This document shows, in pieces, positions 1 through 10,683 of a DNA stretch of 43,050 bases. Both the position numbers and the translations under genes were made by a program. The notes below the pieces were generated by a model, which searched no databases, was not told the DNA's origin, and worked only from the letters and a program-made list of their open reading frames with translations. Source of the stretch: Azolla pinnata (lineage: Eukaryota > Streptophyta > Polypodiopsida > Salviniales > Salviniaceae); the NCBI GenBank assembly GCA_037176905.1, contig JBBBWG010030421.1:29681-72730 (forward strand). The letters run 5' to 3'. The number at the start of each line of letters is the position of its first letter. Positions within the stretch are counted from its first letter, which is position 1.

Positions 1-970
1 TGATGATGGTGAGGGTGGTGATGATGATGACGGTGGTAGTGATGATGATGATGGTGGTGATGGTGGTGGTGATGGTGGTGGTGATGGTGGTGGTGATGGT
101 GTTGATGGTGTTGATGGTGATGGTGATGATGGTGATGATGGTGGTGCTGGTCCTGGCTTGCCCCACCATCTCTTAGATCACATGCATACATCACACAAAA
201 GTGATGGTGGCGATCGTGGTGATGGTGGTGGTGGTGGTGGTGATTATGATGATGATGCTGGCGAAGATGATGGTGATGGTGGTGATGGTGATGGTTGTGG
301 TGGTGATGGTGATTATGATGATGATGCTGGCGAAGATGATGGTGATGGTGGTGATGGTGATGGGGGTGGTGCTGGTGATGGTGATGGGTATGGTGGTGGT
401 GATGGTGATCATGGGATGGTTTAGGTGATGGTGATGGCGGTGGTGACCATGGTGATCATGGTGATGGTCACGGTGATGATGGTGATCATGGTGATGGTCA
501 CGGTGATGATGGTGATAGGGATGGTGATGATGGTGATGGTGATGGTGATGATGGTGATAGGGATGGTGATGATGGTGATGGTGATGGTGATGGTGGTGAT
601 GGTGATGGTGATGGTGGTGATGGTGGTGGTGCTGGTGATCATGGTGATGGTGATGGTGATAGTGGTGATGGTGATCATGGTGATGATGATGGTGATGGTG
701 GTGATGGTGATCATGGTGATGGTGGTGATGGTGATAGGGATGGTGATCATGGTGATGGTGATGGTGATGGTGGTGATGATAGGGATGGTGGTGGTGGCAG
801 TGATGGTGATCATGGTGATGGTCATGGTCATGATTGTGATGGTGGTGGTGGTGGTGATGGTGGTGATGGTGATGGTGGTGGTGATGGTGGTGGTGATGGT
901 GGTGGTGATGGTGGTGATGGTGATGGTGGTGATGGTGATGGTGATGGTGGTGGTGATGGTGATGGTGGTA
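1..970. repeat. Degenerate ATGGTG/GATGGT hexanucleotide array
   Basis: Almost every base from the left edge to about 970 belongs to a degenerate array of GATGGT, GGTGAT and GGTGGT units. A longer period is visible: a block containing GATGATGATGCTGGCGAAG occurs near 246 and again near 316, about 70 bases apart. The array lacks stops over long distances in several frames. It reads as Met-Val, Asp-Gly or Gly-Asp on the + strand and poly-His on the - strand; these are products of composition, not genes. The array starts before the window and ends just upstream of the CLP1-like first coding exon, so it probably lies in that gene's promoter or 5' untranslated region. Confidence 0.9.
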
Positions 971-1003
971 GGCATCATCATCATTCATTGTGTGCCTGTG
1001 GAA

Positions 1004-4000
1004 ATGGTCACCGCCTCCTTCGAGCTTCACGCTGAGGATGAGCTCAGGATCGTAGTGAGCCCTCAGTCTCATGCCCATTTGCGGCTTCTCAGCGGCTCTG
1101 CTGAAATCTTCGGTTATGATTTGCCGTTGGCCCAGTGGATCAACTTCCCTCCTGCCCACAACTTTGCTGTAAGGTCTTCCTTCCCTCCTCATTTCTCCTG
1201 CTTGTGTGCTTCTTACACATCATCTTTGTGGGTTCTACTTTCAGCCTGTACGCAGCTCCTACGTAGCTCTCAAATCTTTGCAACAGACCATGGTGTTTAT
1301 ATGAAAAATAAGCATGTTTTCTAGGCAAATAGATTATATTTCTCTATGCACCCAGGCATTTGTTTTGGTGCAACTATAGGCTTAATCCCTGTGTAGCTAG
1401 ACGTGGTCTCTAGGTATTTACACATGGCTCTTATGTAGCTATAGATGGTCCTTATGTCCCTATACGTGTTGCTATACATGTCCCTTGAGCAGCTGCACGT
1501 GAGACCTCCAGGTAACCAGCATGGTCTCTATGTAACCAAGAAAATGCTTCGAGGTAATCACTTTTGGTGTCCATGTAACTAGAGATGTGCCCTATGGATC
1601 TGGGCACGGTTTGTTGGTAGTTAAACATGGTTTCTAGGTAATTATACATGGTGTAGGAGCATAGAGACAATGGGCAGTTGCATAGAAACCAACGGCTTGT
1701 TTCATAAATTTCGTGGCTGATTGTATAAAAAACCTTCAAGTGGACATTGCTTGCATGCAGCTTGAGAAGTTTCTAAGCAACTAGACCAAGAAATTGCTTC
1801 TAGGTGATCAATCTTGGTGCCCATGTAACTATGGATGTGCCCTATGTATCCGGTCATGGTTTGTAGGTAGTTAAACATGGTTTCTATATAATTATACATG
1901 GTGCAGGAGCATAGAGACATTGTGTAGCTGCATAGAAACCAACGGCTTGTTTCATAAATTCCGTGGCTGATTGTATAAAAAACCTTCAAGTGGACATTGT
2001 TTGCATGCAACTTGAGAAGTTCCTAAGCAAACAGACCTCGTTCCTGCACACAAGTACACATGGTTCCTTTGCATTTATAAATTATTACTATTTAAACAAC
2101 CTCTGTTTTTCTTTTTTATTTAAGTGTGCTTTCTATGCTCTTATACACGAGTTCAATGAATTGAGAGGCAGTCTCTGTGCTCTTCTGATGTCTTCGTGAG
2201 CTTCAATTTGACAAAAAGAACATGATAAAATTAATTTAGCTTATTCAGTTTAAGCACGTGTCATACTACCTAGGTCTTCACATGGAGTGGAGCAACAATC
2301 GAAATAGATGGACACACTGATGTTGCATGTGTTGAAAATGAGGTACGTAAGGTCTCCTTGCTTAATAAGTAGATTGGCCATATGTTCAAAACTGGTTAAT
2401 AGTGAAAGGCTATAATAGATTTGGCTATTCCAAACTGTTGTAATATACCAAAGGTTCCTGAAAAGTTGTTATTGAAATTCTCTTTGTTTGAATAATTGAA
2501 TAATTAGGCTTGAATGCACCTCAAAATCACCATGGGGTTTATATGTTTCTTTGTCTTAGCCATATGTGAATGGGTTCGGAATTTTTTCTTTCAAAGAGAT
2601 GAGATTTAGCTGTGTGAACAAACCATTTCTCCTCAAAGCAACGCCATTTTTTGTACGTAAAATCAAATGATGCTTGGGAAGAACAATGAGAGTGAGGAAG
2701 AAATTTTTTGAATTTTGTTTTTAGACGCCAATGGCAAGCTACAGGGACGTTCACTTGATGCTGGAGAAAAAATACGCCGAAGGACTCTTGGTATTTTTTG
2801 AAAGGCCCATTTTTTATGGTATAATTAATAGTTTTATCTTTGAATAGGCACTAGTTTCTAATGAACAAAAGGCTGGGGCTCCATCATAGGGACCTCGGGT
2901 CATTGTTGTTGGCCCAACTGATTCAGGAAAGAGCACTATCTCAAAAACTCTTATTGGATGGGAGATAAGACAAAATCGGAAACCAGTGTTTGTTGATCTT
3001 GATATTGGCCAGAATTCTGTTACGATTCCAGGAGCTATAGCTGCTACTGTTGTTAATGAACCTGTTGATCCTGTTAAAGGTATTCCTTGGGCAGATCATT
3101 TTCTCTATTTCTATGGCCATGTCAATCCATGGTGAGTATTGAGCTTTGAAAGATACTGTTTTACATCTCTTTTTCTGAAAAAAATGCAATTTTCTTTTGC
3201 ACTAAAGCGTTAGTGGGTAGTGCAGTGCCAATTCCCACCTATATAAGTATTTAGTAAAGGATCTGGCTGTCCAGCTAGATGAAAACTCTGAGACCCGTGC
3301 ATCAGGAATGGTGATCAATACAATGGGCTGGGTTGAAAGTTTGGGTTATGATGTAAGATCAATATCTAAAACAATGTAGAATGTTTTCATCTTTGTTGAT
3401 ATGTTTTCATAACTGATCATTTTCATATTCTGGTATTTGTTTCAGCTGCTATTGCATGCGGTTAAAGCATTCAATGTAGATATAGTTCTAGTTATGGGAG
3501 AGGTAAGCAACACCACTACAAAATTTAGTTGATGCTCCGCTATGTGCCTTTTCTTTACTGTATTACTTGATATTTTTTATACATTGAAAACAAAACGAAT
3601 TTGTACAGAGAATGCTTCACAGTAAATTATGCAATGATTTAAGAGCCAGACCAGAAACAGATATTTTCTACCTTGAGAAATCCAAGGGTGTTGTTCCACG
3701 AAGTCGAGAGTATAGACGGTGTGCAAGGGATTTAAAAATGAAGGTAAAATTTGCTGCCATTCTAGAAATTTTATTAGTGAAAGCATAACTTACAGAGTCA
3801 AAAACCCATTTCCTCGACAAATATGTGCTATGCTTAGTGACAGGACAAATGTGAAATATTTGCAGGTGGATAGCTTTAGATAGTATGCTTTTTTCTCGAT
3901 CAAGTGTGCTGTAAACCAGAGTTTCTTTCCGACCACTGTTCACACATATGTGCTATTAGTTGCATAATGTACTATGGACTTCTTTCAGCCCTATATGCTA

Positions 4001-4958
4001 TAAGAACTCATTGCCATAAAAAATTTGCTTCAGCTCACCAGATTTTAGATCTATGTTGACAGAAATATTTTCATAGCTTTTCTGGGCAAATATCTCCTCC
4101 CTCGTACTCTGTCCACTTTGATGAAGTGCGTGTTTTCACCATAACATATTCCAAGGGATCCACAGAAGTTGGAGCGAAGAAATTACATGCAGTGCCGGTG
4201 AACCTTGAACAAGGGTGCATTCATTCGGTGCTTGCAGTTTCACATGCAAGGCAGCCAAGTGAGGTGGTTTTGAGGTATAGGTTTTCATGTTAAAGCAATA
4301 ATACCATGTAACTTGGCCACACTTACGTTCCTGTGTGTGTGTAATTCGTCATTTTGAGGATCCATCATTCATAACCACCACTACTGCAAATGCTGTTTTC
4401 TTGATTTCTGTCTTGAACTCTCACTTGGCCTGCTGAGGTCCTCTATTTCCTTTTTGCTTTTTGTCCCATTGTAATGATAGGTTGTTCTTCTCTCTCCTGA
4501 ATGATGTCTCTGCTTGTATGTTTGTTATACCATGAGCTCTTTTTCTTGATGACTACATCTCTAGTTATATCTGCTTTTTTCGTCAAAGTTTTGCCACCGC
4601 TGTACCCTCTCTAATCATTGTGGTATTTTACTAGAATGCACTCCTCTGCAAACTTCTTTTCGATTTCTTCCAATATTGGCGCAAGTATGATTGATTCCAA
4701 ACACTCTCAAATGTGGATATTTGGTTTCTTGTCTAGGAATTTTTCTTCTGGAGTCCTCTTTTGCACTTGTTGATCAGATAGACTTCCATGCTTGCCTCTT
4801 CCACTGTTTTCTTACTCAAGACCCAAAATTCCTTATCGTTCTATTTTTCCTTTTAGCTGCACAACTCTATTGGTATGTATCTGTAGGTATATTGTCAATG
4901 GATTCCCTGATTATTGAACAATTTTATAGGTTCAAAGGTGAATGGTTCTCATCTCAGA

Positions 4959-5015
<57 letters not shown>

Positions 5016-5642
5016 TGCCCAGTTTCTTCTTAATTAATTAGACACCCAAATGATTTCAAGTGCCTAAATGCTTCACTTTCCTTCTTTATGATCAGCAATT
5101 GATCATTTGGCAAAGGAGTTTCTACTGAGAAGTCGTTAGGCCTAGCTGCTTTAGAAGTCATTCGTCTAAAGTAGTTTCTACTTGATTTAGGGATCAAATT
5201 GCCAAGGGCAGCACCTGTATTTTGTCACTTGCTTACTCAAGATGGTCCACTTCTGTTAATGATTCTTAAATGTATTTTATGTAGACATTGGACGTGCAGG
5301 TGATTTGATATGTTTTATGTGTCTGTGTGTATGGAGAGAGAATCAGGAAGGTTCAAAACTGAACTAATATTCTGGTCTTTGTTACATTGCAGCCCGGTTT
5401 CGGGATTCATTTATGTGACAGATATTGATCTTAGAAGGTAAAAAATATATACATGAAACTTATTAAATGCTTTGTACTTGCTCTCCAAATATGACAATTG
5501 CTAGTCCACTAATTTGGCTATTCTTTCTCGGCTTGTTTCTGTTTTGGGATATAGGAAGAGGATGACATACATCACGCCAAGCCCTCCTGGCCCTCTTCCG
5601 AGTACTTTTCTCATAAAAGGCTCTTTGTTTTGGACCCAATAG
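1004..5642 (+). CDS. CLP1: CLP1-like polyribonucleotide kinase, pre-mRNA 3'-end processing factor (ten exons)
   Basis: CLP1 is an ATP-binding polynucleotide 5'-kinase-fold protein of cleavage factor II, which acts in mRNA 3'-end formation, and of tRNA splicing complexes in the nucleus. Exons I can join in frame: 1004-1168, 2274-2342, 2725-2790, 2890-3131, 3226-3352, 3446-3502, 3609-3743, 4063-4274, 5393-5437, 5555-5642, giving about 401 residues; plant relatives have about 440. Visible blocks are the N-terminal beta domain (ELRIVVSPQSHAHLRLLSG, AEIFGYDLP), Walker A GPTDSGKST at residues 108-116, FVDLDIGQNSVTIPG, MVINTMGWVESLGYDLLLHA, the arginine-rich lid region SRVV-like GVVPRSREYRR, and the C-terminal SGFIYVTDIDL and ITPSPPGPLP. 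All junctions are GT-AG. Oddity: the acceptor at 2847 would add 14 codons ending in TAG (2887-2889); the acceptor at 2889 avoids it and keeps frame. Start 1004 is the last Met before conserved sequence; earlier in-frame ATGs lie in the repeat. Confidence 0.88.
1537..2037. repeat. Tandem duplication of about 250 bases in CLP1 intron 1
   Basis: Two direct copies, about 1537-1786 and 1788-2037, share long blocks such as CATAGAAACCAACGGCTTG (1681 and 1931) and CTTCAAGTGGACATTG. They lie wholly inside intron 1 (1169-2273). Around 1380-1640 the sequence also carries a shorter degenerate motif of the type CATGGTCTCTAGGTA, suggesting an older minisatellite that was later duplicated as a block. No coding function is seen; the open frames on the - strand here are repeats of each other. 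Confidence 0.85.
4964..5012. repeat. (AC)n microsatellite in CLP1 intron 8
   Basis: An uninterrupted AC dinucleotide run of about 24 units sits inside the long intron 8 (4275-5392). It is likely to vary in length between individuals. The rest of this intron holds nothing I can assign. Confidence 0.95.
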
Positions 5643-7680
5643 TAGTAAGAAGTGTATGCAAATCTCTATCATGGGAGAAAAGGAGGGAAGCAGGAATTTG
5701 TACAAAAACAGAGTAAAGGCTGATAAAAAACATTGACGATCGCGTTGCAGTAGGAAGCTTTTTGAAGCATGATGCTATAAACACTCGGTTAGTTAGTTTA
5801 GAGTGGGTGATCACTGGTGCAGATGAGCTGAAAAGCAGTTAGTTACAGACCAGTGAAATCTGAAATGGCTGAAAATCCCACCGGTTATGAACCTGCTCAA
5901 AACACGTGCTTGGAATGACATTGAAATAGGTGTGAGCTTGCCTTCCTTCATTGCTCCCTGTCATGGTGAAGCCAAAATTATGACTGTAAACCTTCTGCCC
6001 CTGGTTTTAACAAAGAATCGATGCGCCTTGCTTTTGTTTCTGCGCTCCTAATTTGCTTCATTCAGCAATTTCCTTTGGCATTCTTGCCATTGCTGGCTGG
6101 TGGCAAGAATGGAATCCACTCGAACGAGAGGATCGATTCGAACTTTGGAAATGCAGATGTGTGTAGGTGATGATGCCATGGGGAAGTCCGACACAGATTT
6201 TTGCAGCATTTTTTACTTCCATGTTGGAACATTCTCACCATGTTTTTCTGCCATCTTGTTGATCATTCTCAGCATATTTTTTCTGCCATCGCGGTCGATC
6301 ACAGTCACGTGGTAGATTTGTTTTTTTTGGGGGGGGGGGGGGATGAACCATCTCCCCCATGTTATCAAAGTTGTAGAATTTGTGAAAAGACTGTTGAGTG
6401 AGAGGAATTTCGATCGGCAAAAATCCACAACAATTTGGTGCTCATTTTCAAGGGAAACTAGACCTATGTTTGGAAGTAGAAGAAAGCTTTAATCAAGAAG
6501 TTGAAATGGGCGGTTGCATTTCCCAGGTGGTTGGGAGAGAGAGAGAGAGAGGCTTTTGCTTTCTGTGTTTGCCATCGAATACGCTTTTCTAATGGAAATC
6601 TCTACTCGATCCGTCGGCGAAAGAAACTGTATGTATCTGCTAAAGAACTTACAAGCGGGGGGTTCTACGCAACAGAAGAGTAGCTGTCTGTAGCGCAGGT
6701 GGATCATGGAATCGATGTTTGCCAAACTTCGACAGATTCGCATGATTCGTCATCGGGAAGCCCCGTCGATTTCGCGGGATTGGTTGGAAACCGAGCGTGT
6801 AGCAAGCAGGATCCGGAGGCGAGGCAGGCCCCCCGATGAGAGACAAAAAAAAGGCAGTTATAGTAGTTGGCTTTGTGCGCGGGATTTTGCTCTCGAGGCT
6901 CCCTGTGCTTCACTGACTCTCATGCTCGATTATCTTTTGGTTTTTTAACGGGGTTCGATTCGGGCCCCAGAGATCGAATATCGCGATTCACATCTTTGTT
7001 GAGCTTGCTTTCTGGCCCTAGAGCTTCTGAACTGGGCCGCCTTTGAGCTGCAAAGTGGCGGAGAGGCCGATCGATCTGCACGAGTGGGGATCATCGATCT
7101 GCATGAGTGGGGATCATCGATCTGCAGGAGAGACAGATAGATAGATGGATGGGTCGATCTGCAGAGGCATTGGTTCTGTACTCTGCTTGCTGTATGTAAA
7201 CCAAGCATCCCATGTATGTATGCGCGCATGCCTCGTGGGATTCTGGGGACATTCATTCCTATGACTTAGAAGCAAGGATTGAGCATATGCATGCATCATG
7301 GGCTCTGTCTGTGTGTGTGTGTGTGTGTATGCATGCATGCATGAATGCTCGCATCGTCGGCATCGAACGAACCATGCTTTTGCAAGCAGCGAACGCGATC
7401 GAGACTGATTCGAGCATTCGAAGGTCTGATGAATCGTCGAAAGTACGTCTCCCGGACCACGGAGAATGGTTCAATCCGAGCGAATATTCTTACGTCTTCA
7501 GAAGTACGAATTGGTTTTTTTTTTTTGTTCCAGACACGAAGCAAAGACCGTTATTGGCCGAAACGCAGAAAACGCGCATAACATCCGCGCAAACGTCTGT
7601 TTGCAGGCTTACGATTCGTGCGCTGCGAGAAAAAGAACAGAAAAGCCAGAAGCTCGCGAATGTTTACGTTCGATGCCACG
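5643..7680. other. Region without a recognised gene, downstream of CLP1
   Basis: Sequence just after 5642 is probably the CLP1 3' untranslated region. Beyond it I see only short unrelated open frames, a G run near 6329-6342, a short (GA)n at 6536-6552, a directly repeated GGGGATCATCGATCTGCA block at about 7086-7125, and a (GT)n run near 7309-7328. None of the frames shows a protein family I recognise. Confidence 0.6.
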
Positions 7681-8035
7681 TCGGGATGCATGTTCGCGCT
7701 CGATGCGCATGCATGCATGGGGTGCGTTTTACATGTATGTGCTGGATGAACGAATGCACATACATGCATGGAATGGATGTGGTGCGTGCATGTGCATGCA
7801 TGGGGTGCGTTTTACATGTATGTGCTGGATGAACGAATGCACATACATGCATGGAATGGATGTGGTGCGTGCATGTGCATGCATGGATGTGCATGTGTAT
7901 GCATGCATGTGTGCATGCATGCATGTGTGTGCATGTATGTATGCATGTGTGCATGCGTGTGTGCATGTTGTGCGTGTTATGTATGTATGTATGTGCATGC
8001 CACATGCATGGATGGGCATGCATGCATGGCCATGG
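7681..8035. repeat. CATGCATG-rich minisatellite with an 83-base direct duplication
   Basis: The stretch is built from CATG, GCATGCATG and TGTGCATG motifs. Two nearly identical 83-base units follow one another at about 7711-7793 and 7794-7876; GGGGTGCGTTTTACATGTAT marks both (7719 and 7802). After them the repeat degrades into TGCATG/TGTATG runs to about 8035. CATGCATG is the RY (Sph) core bound by B3 factors in plants, but here it most likely reflects simple-repeat growth. Confidence 0.85.
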
Positions 8036-8160
8036 GGGTGGAGTCGACCGTTATTGCGGTTATTCTCAGGGCGCCTTAAAAAGCCGGTAAATCCGGTCAA
8101 CGGTCCACCGCCACGGGGCGGTCGCCGGTCGTGGTCCTCCAATTTAATAACCCGCCTCCT

Positions 8161-8220
8161 CATTATTATTATTATTATCATTATTATTATTATTACCATT
8201 ATTCTTATTATAATTATCAG
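8161..8220. repeat. (ATT)n microsatellite
   Basis: A run of ATT trinucleotides with single-base interruptions follows a GC-rich patch (8040-8160, no assignment). It marks the left side of the short-transposon cluster; a similar AT-trinucleotide run lies at about 8288-8323, directly at the left end of the first element. Confidence 0.9.
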
Positions 8221-8324
8221 GCTGGAAAAAAAAACCAAGCACAACAAATCTGGGAAAAACAAAAAAGAAAAGCGAAAACAAAATGAGGATAATAATAATA
8301 ATTACTATTATTATTTATTAATAA

Positions 8325-8740
8325 GGGAGAATTACAAAATTATAAGCCCCGCATTTTAGTGCCCAGGAAAAAGAAAAAATAAGAAATTCCACTGAAATCT
8401 AGCACTTCCAACTAATTCCGGTTTTGGTACAACCGTTAATCGATTTTATTCCTGCTTGCTTCTTGCAAAATCGATGCTCTGCTCGATCGATTCTCTTACT
8501 GTATTCGGCCCAACAAAAGTTAGCGATTTTGGAATCCATTTATATCGATCGACGCCTTAATTTGATGTTGATCGATTAATTGATTTGATGCTGATTGGGT
8601 TCACGATTAATCGATTCGGTGCCAATCGATTAATCGAGCGTCGAGTTTTAAAACTGGGCGCTGATATTTGCAATTTTTAGTTTCAGAATGCGTTAAAATG
8701 TGATTTATAAATTGGTTAGGCCTTTGTTTTTAGTTTTTCC
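8325..8740 (+). mobile_element. MITE-like element, copy A (short inverted-repeat transposon family)
   Basis: About 416 bases with imperfect inverted ends. The left end begins GGGAGAATTACAAAATTATA and continues into GCATTTTAGTGCC; the right end holds GCGTTAAAATGTGATTTATA and GGTTAGGCC, which is a recognisable reverse complement of the ends seen in copy C. The interior is rich in AATCGATTAATCG motifs and contains no coding capacity, as expected of a non-autonomous DNA transposon. It sits against an ATT-rich flank, so target duplications are not readable with certainty. The superfamily is unknown to me. Confidence 0.65.
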
Positions 8741-8764
8741 TTATTATGATAATAATACTGGGTC

Positions 8765-9098
8765 TGCTCTCTAGCTTTCACTCGAAATCAACACCCAATT
8801 AATTTTGTTAGCATACCGTTAATCGATTTTATTCCTAATCGTTTTCTACCAATTGATCTTAATCGATTCTCTTATTACATTCAATTAACACGTAGGCTAG
8901 TAATATTTGAAATTTAATCGATTGATAGACATGTTTATTTGGTGTTAATCAATGAATTGAGCGTTGATTAATCAATTAATTAATTTGATACTAATTGAGC
9001 TCACAAGTAATTGATTTGGTGTTAACCAATTGAATGTTTAGAACGAGGCGTTAATTTGTGATTTTTAGCATCGTCCTTAGCTAATGAAAGGAATTCTT
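8765..9098 (+). mobile_element. MITE-like element, copy B, ends missing
   Basis: The core matches copies A and D in order: ACCCAATTAATT, TTAGCATACCGTTAATCG, GATTCTCTTATTACATTC, TTGATTTGGTGTTAACC. Neither inverted end is complete, so this looks like a truncated copy. A terminal-like fragment with GGTTGAAATGTAATTTC at about 9568-9615, on the far side of copy C, may be its displaced right end. Confidence 0.5.
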
Positions 9099-9114
9099 TT
9101 TTGGAATAAAACAA

Positions 9115-9546
9115 GGGAAAATTACCAAAACACGCCTAAGAAAATTATAACTTACATTTTAACGCCTGCCAAAATTGGAAATTACAGATTGGCGTCTGGT
9201 TTTAAAAAACCAACGTGCAACTAATTGATTAACGCCAAATCCGTTAATTGTGAGTTCAATTAACATCAGTGGAACTGATTGATTGACGCTCAATTGCCAG
9301 ATTAACACCAAATCGCCGCGCTAATCGATTAATCAGACTCCAAAATTACTGACCTTTGCTAAGCGAACATCGGAAGGGAGTCGATCGGGATCAGCTGGTG
9401 GGAAGCGATGAAGAACAAAAAATCATACTAGCGGAATCAATTGGGTGTTAATTTGTAATGGGGAGCTAAATTGGTAATTCCTGATTTCAGTGGCGTCAAA
9501 ATGTAATTTATGATTTGTGAGGCGTTTTTTCATTGGTAATTCTCCC
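9115..9546 (-). mobile_element. MITE-like element, copy C, most complete inverted ends
   Basis: The best-preserved copy, in the opposite orientation to A, B and D. Left end 9115-9166 reads GGGAAAATTACCAAAACACG and runs to ACATTTTAACGCC. The right end 9492-9546 is its imperfect reverse complement, from GGCGTCAAAATGTAATTTAT to GGTAATTCTCCC. The two ends match over about 50 bases with a 4-base offset. The interior carries the same GATTAATCGATT-type motifs, read on the other strand. A possible target duplication of about 7 bases (AAAACAA) flanks it on both sides, but both flanks are A-rich. No coding frame is present. Confidence 0.7.
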
Positions 9547-9619
9547 CCCAAAAACAAAAACACAAATAGTGATTTTTGAGGTTCAGCAGGGGTTGAAATG
9601 TAATTTCTCGAAAAACAAA

Positions 9620-9806
<187 letters not shown>

Positions 9807-10005
9807 GGGATATTGTTACCCATCGTTTTCCCGCGGATTATTTCGGCCTCCTTTCATTTGCCGTTTTTTTTTTGTTTTTTTGTTTTTGTTTCCTTTTCGA
9901 CCATTTATTTAATTTCCCCCTTTTTTATTTACGAAACACAAAACGCAGAAAGCGGGAAAAAGCAAAAAGCAAAACGCAGAAACGCAGAAAAGCAGCAGCC
10001 GCAGG

Positions 10006-10108
10006 AAGACGACGACGACGACGACGAAGAAGAAGAAGAAGAAGAAGAAGAAGAAGAAGAAGAAGAAGAGGACGAAGAAGAAGAAGAAGGAGGAGGAGGA
10101 GGAGGCCA
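10006..10108. repeat. (GAC)n/(GAA)n/(GGA)n purine tract
   Basis: GAC triplets change to GAA and then GGA triplets on one purine-rich strand. The tract can be read as poly-Asp/Glu, but nothing around it supports a protein. It lies about 580 bases upstream of the pectin methylesterase start. Confidence 0.9.
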
Positions 10109-10450
10109 TGGATTCTTCTGCTCCGCCTCTGATTCTCTCCGTCTCCGCCTTCTCGTTCCATCTCCATCGCCGCGACTGAGCTCCTCATCCTGCGCACTTA
10201 GTTTCCCAGCCTGAGGAGCAATGGCGCAGACGCGCACGGCGGAGGGAACAGGCAGGCTGCCCCCCTCGCTCGCCATAGCCGTGGACCTCCTCGATCTGTC
10301 GCCATATCCGTAGCCCTCCGCCTGTATCGCAGCATGTATCTATCTGCATGCGCAAGCTAGCTCCCCAGGCCCGCTTCCGAATCGGAGAACCAACTCAGAG
10401 ACAGACTACTACTACCAAGCTTCTTGCGGCTTCGGGGTTTTAGGGTTTTG

Positions 10451-10500
10451 GGGGGGGGGGGGGGGGGGGTTTGGGGTTTTCAGGCTTTCTNNNNNNNNNN
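10451..10500. other. G homopolymer and 10-base assembly gap
   Basis: A run of about 20 G is followed within 20 bases by ten undetermined bases at 10491-10500, then C-rich sequence. The gap probably marks failure to sequence a G/C homopolymer; the true length is unknown. Confidence 0.9.
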
Positions 10501-10683
10501 CCCCCCACGGTTTCCGGGCTTTCTCGGTGGTGCAAGGAAGGGGGCCGGGGGGGCGGCGAGGGGAACCCTAATTCTTTCCATTCGTTCCTCAACGCCATAG
10601 CTTTCTTTCGGCCTCTGCTTCTTGTTGCATGTACACATTACGGCTGAGAGATCTCGCTCTGCTCAAAGCTGCCACAACGGCCG

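Noticed and set aside
191-1192. A 333-codon - strand open frame coding mostly poly-His
   Set aside because: It is the reverse of the GATGGT array with no non-repeat domain; the part beyond the array is antisense to CLP1 exon 1.
6951-6972. GGGTTCGATTCGGGCCCC, like a tRNA 3' end
   Set aside because: The T-stem does not pair properly and no cloverleaf can be drawn from the 70 bases before it.
7466-8359. Long open frames of Met/Cys/His/Val-rich residues
   Set aside because: They follow CATGCATG repeats lacking stops in several phases on both strands, with no conserved sequence.
9813-10214. Open frame with poly-Asp/Glu
   Set aside because: It is the translation of a GAC/GAA tract; the flanks show no protein family.
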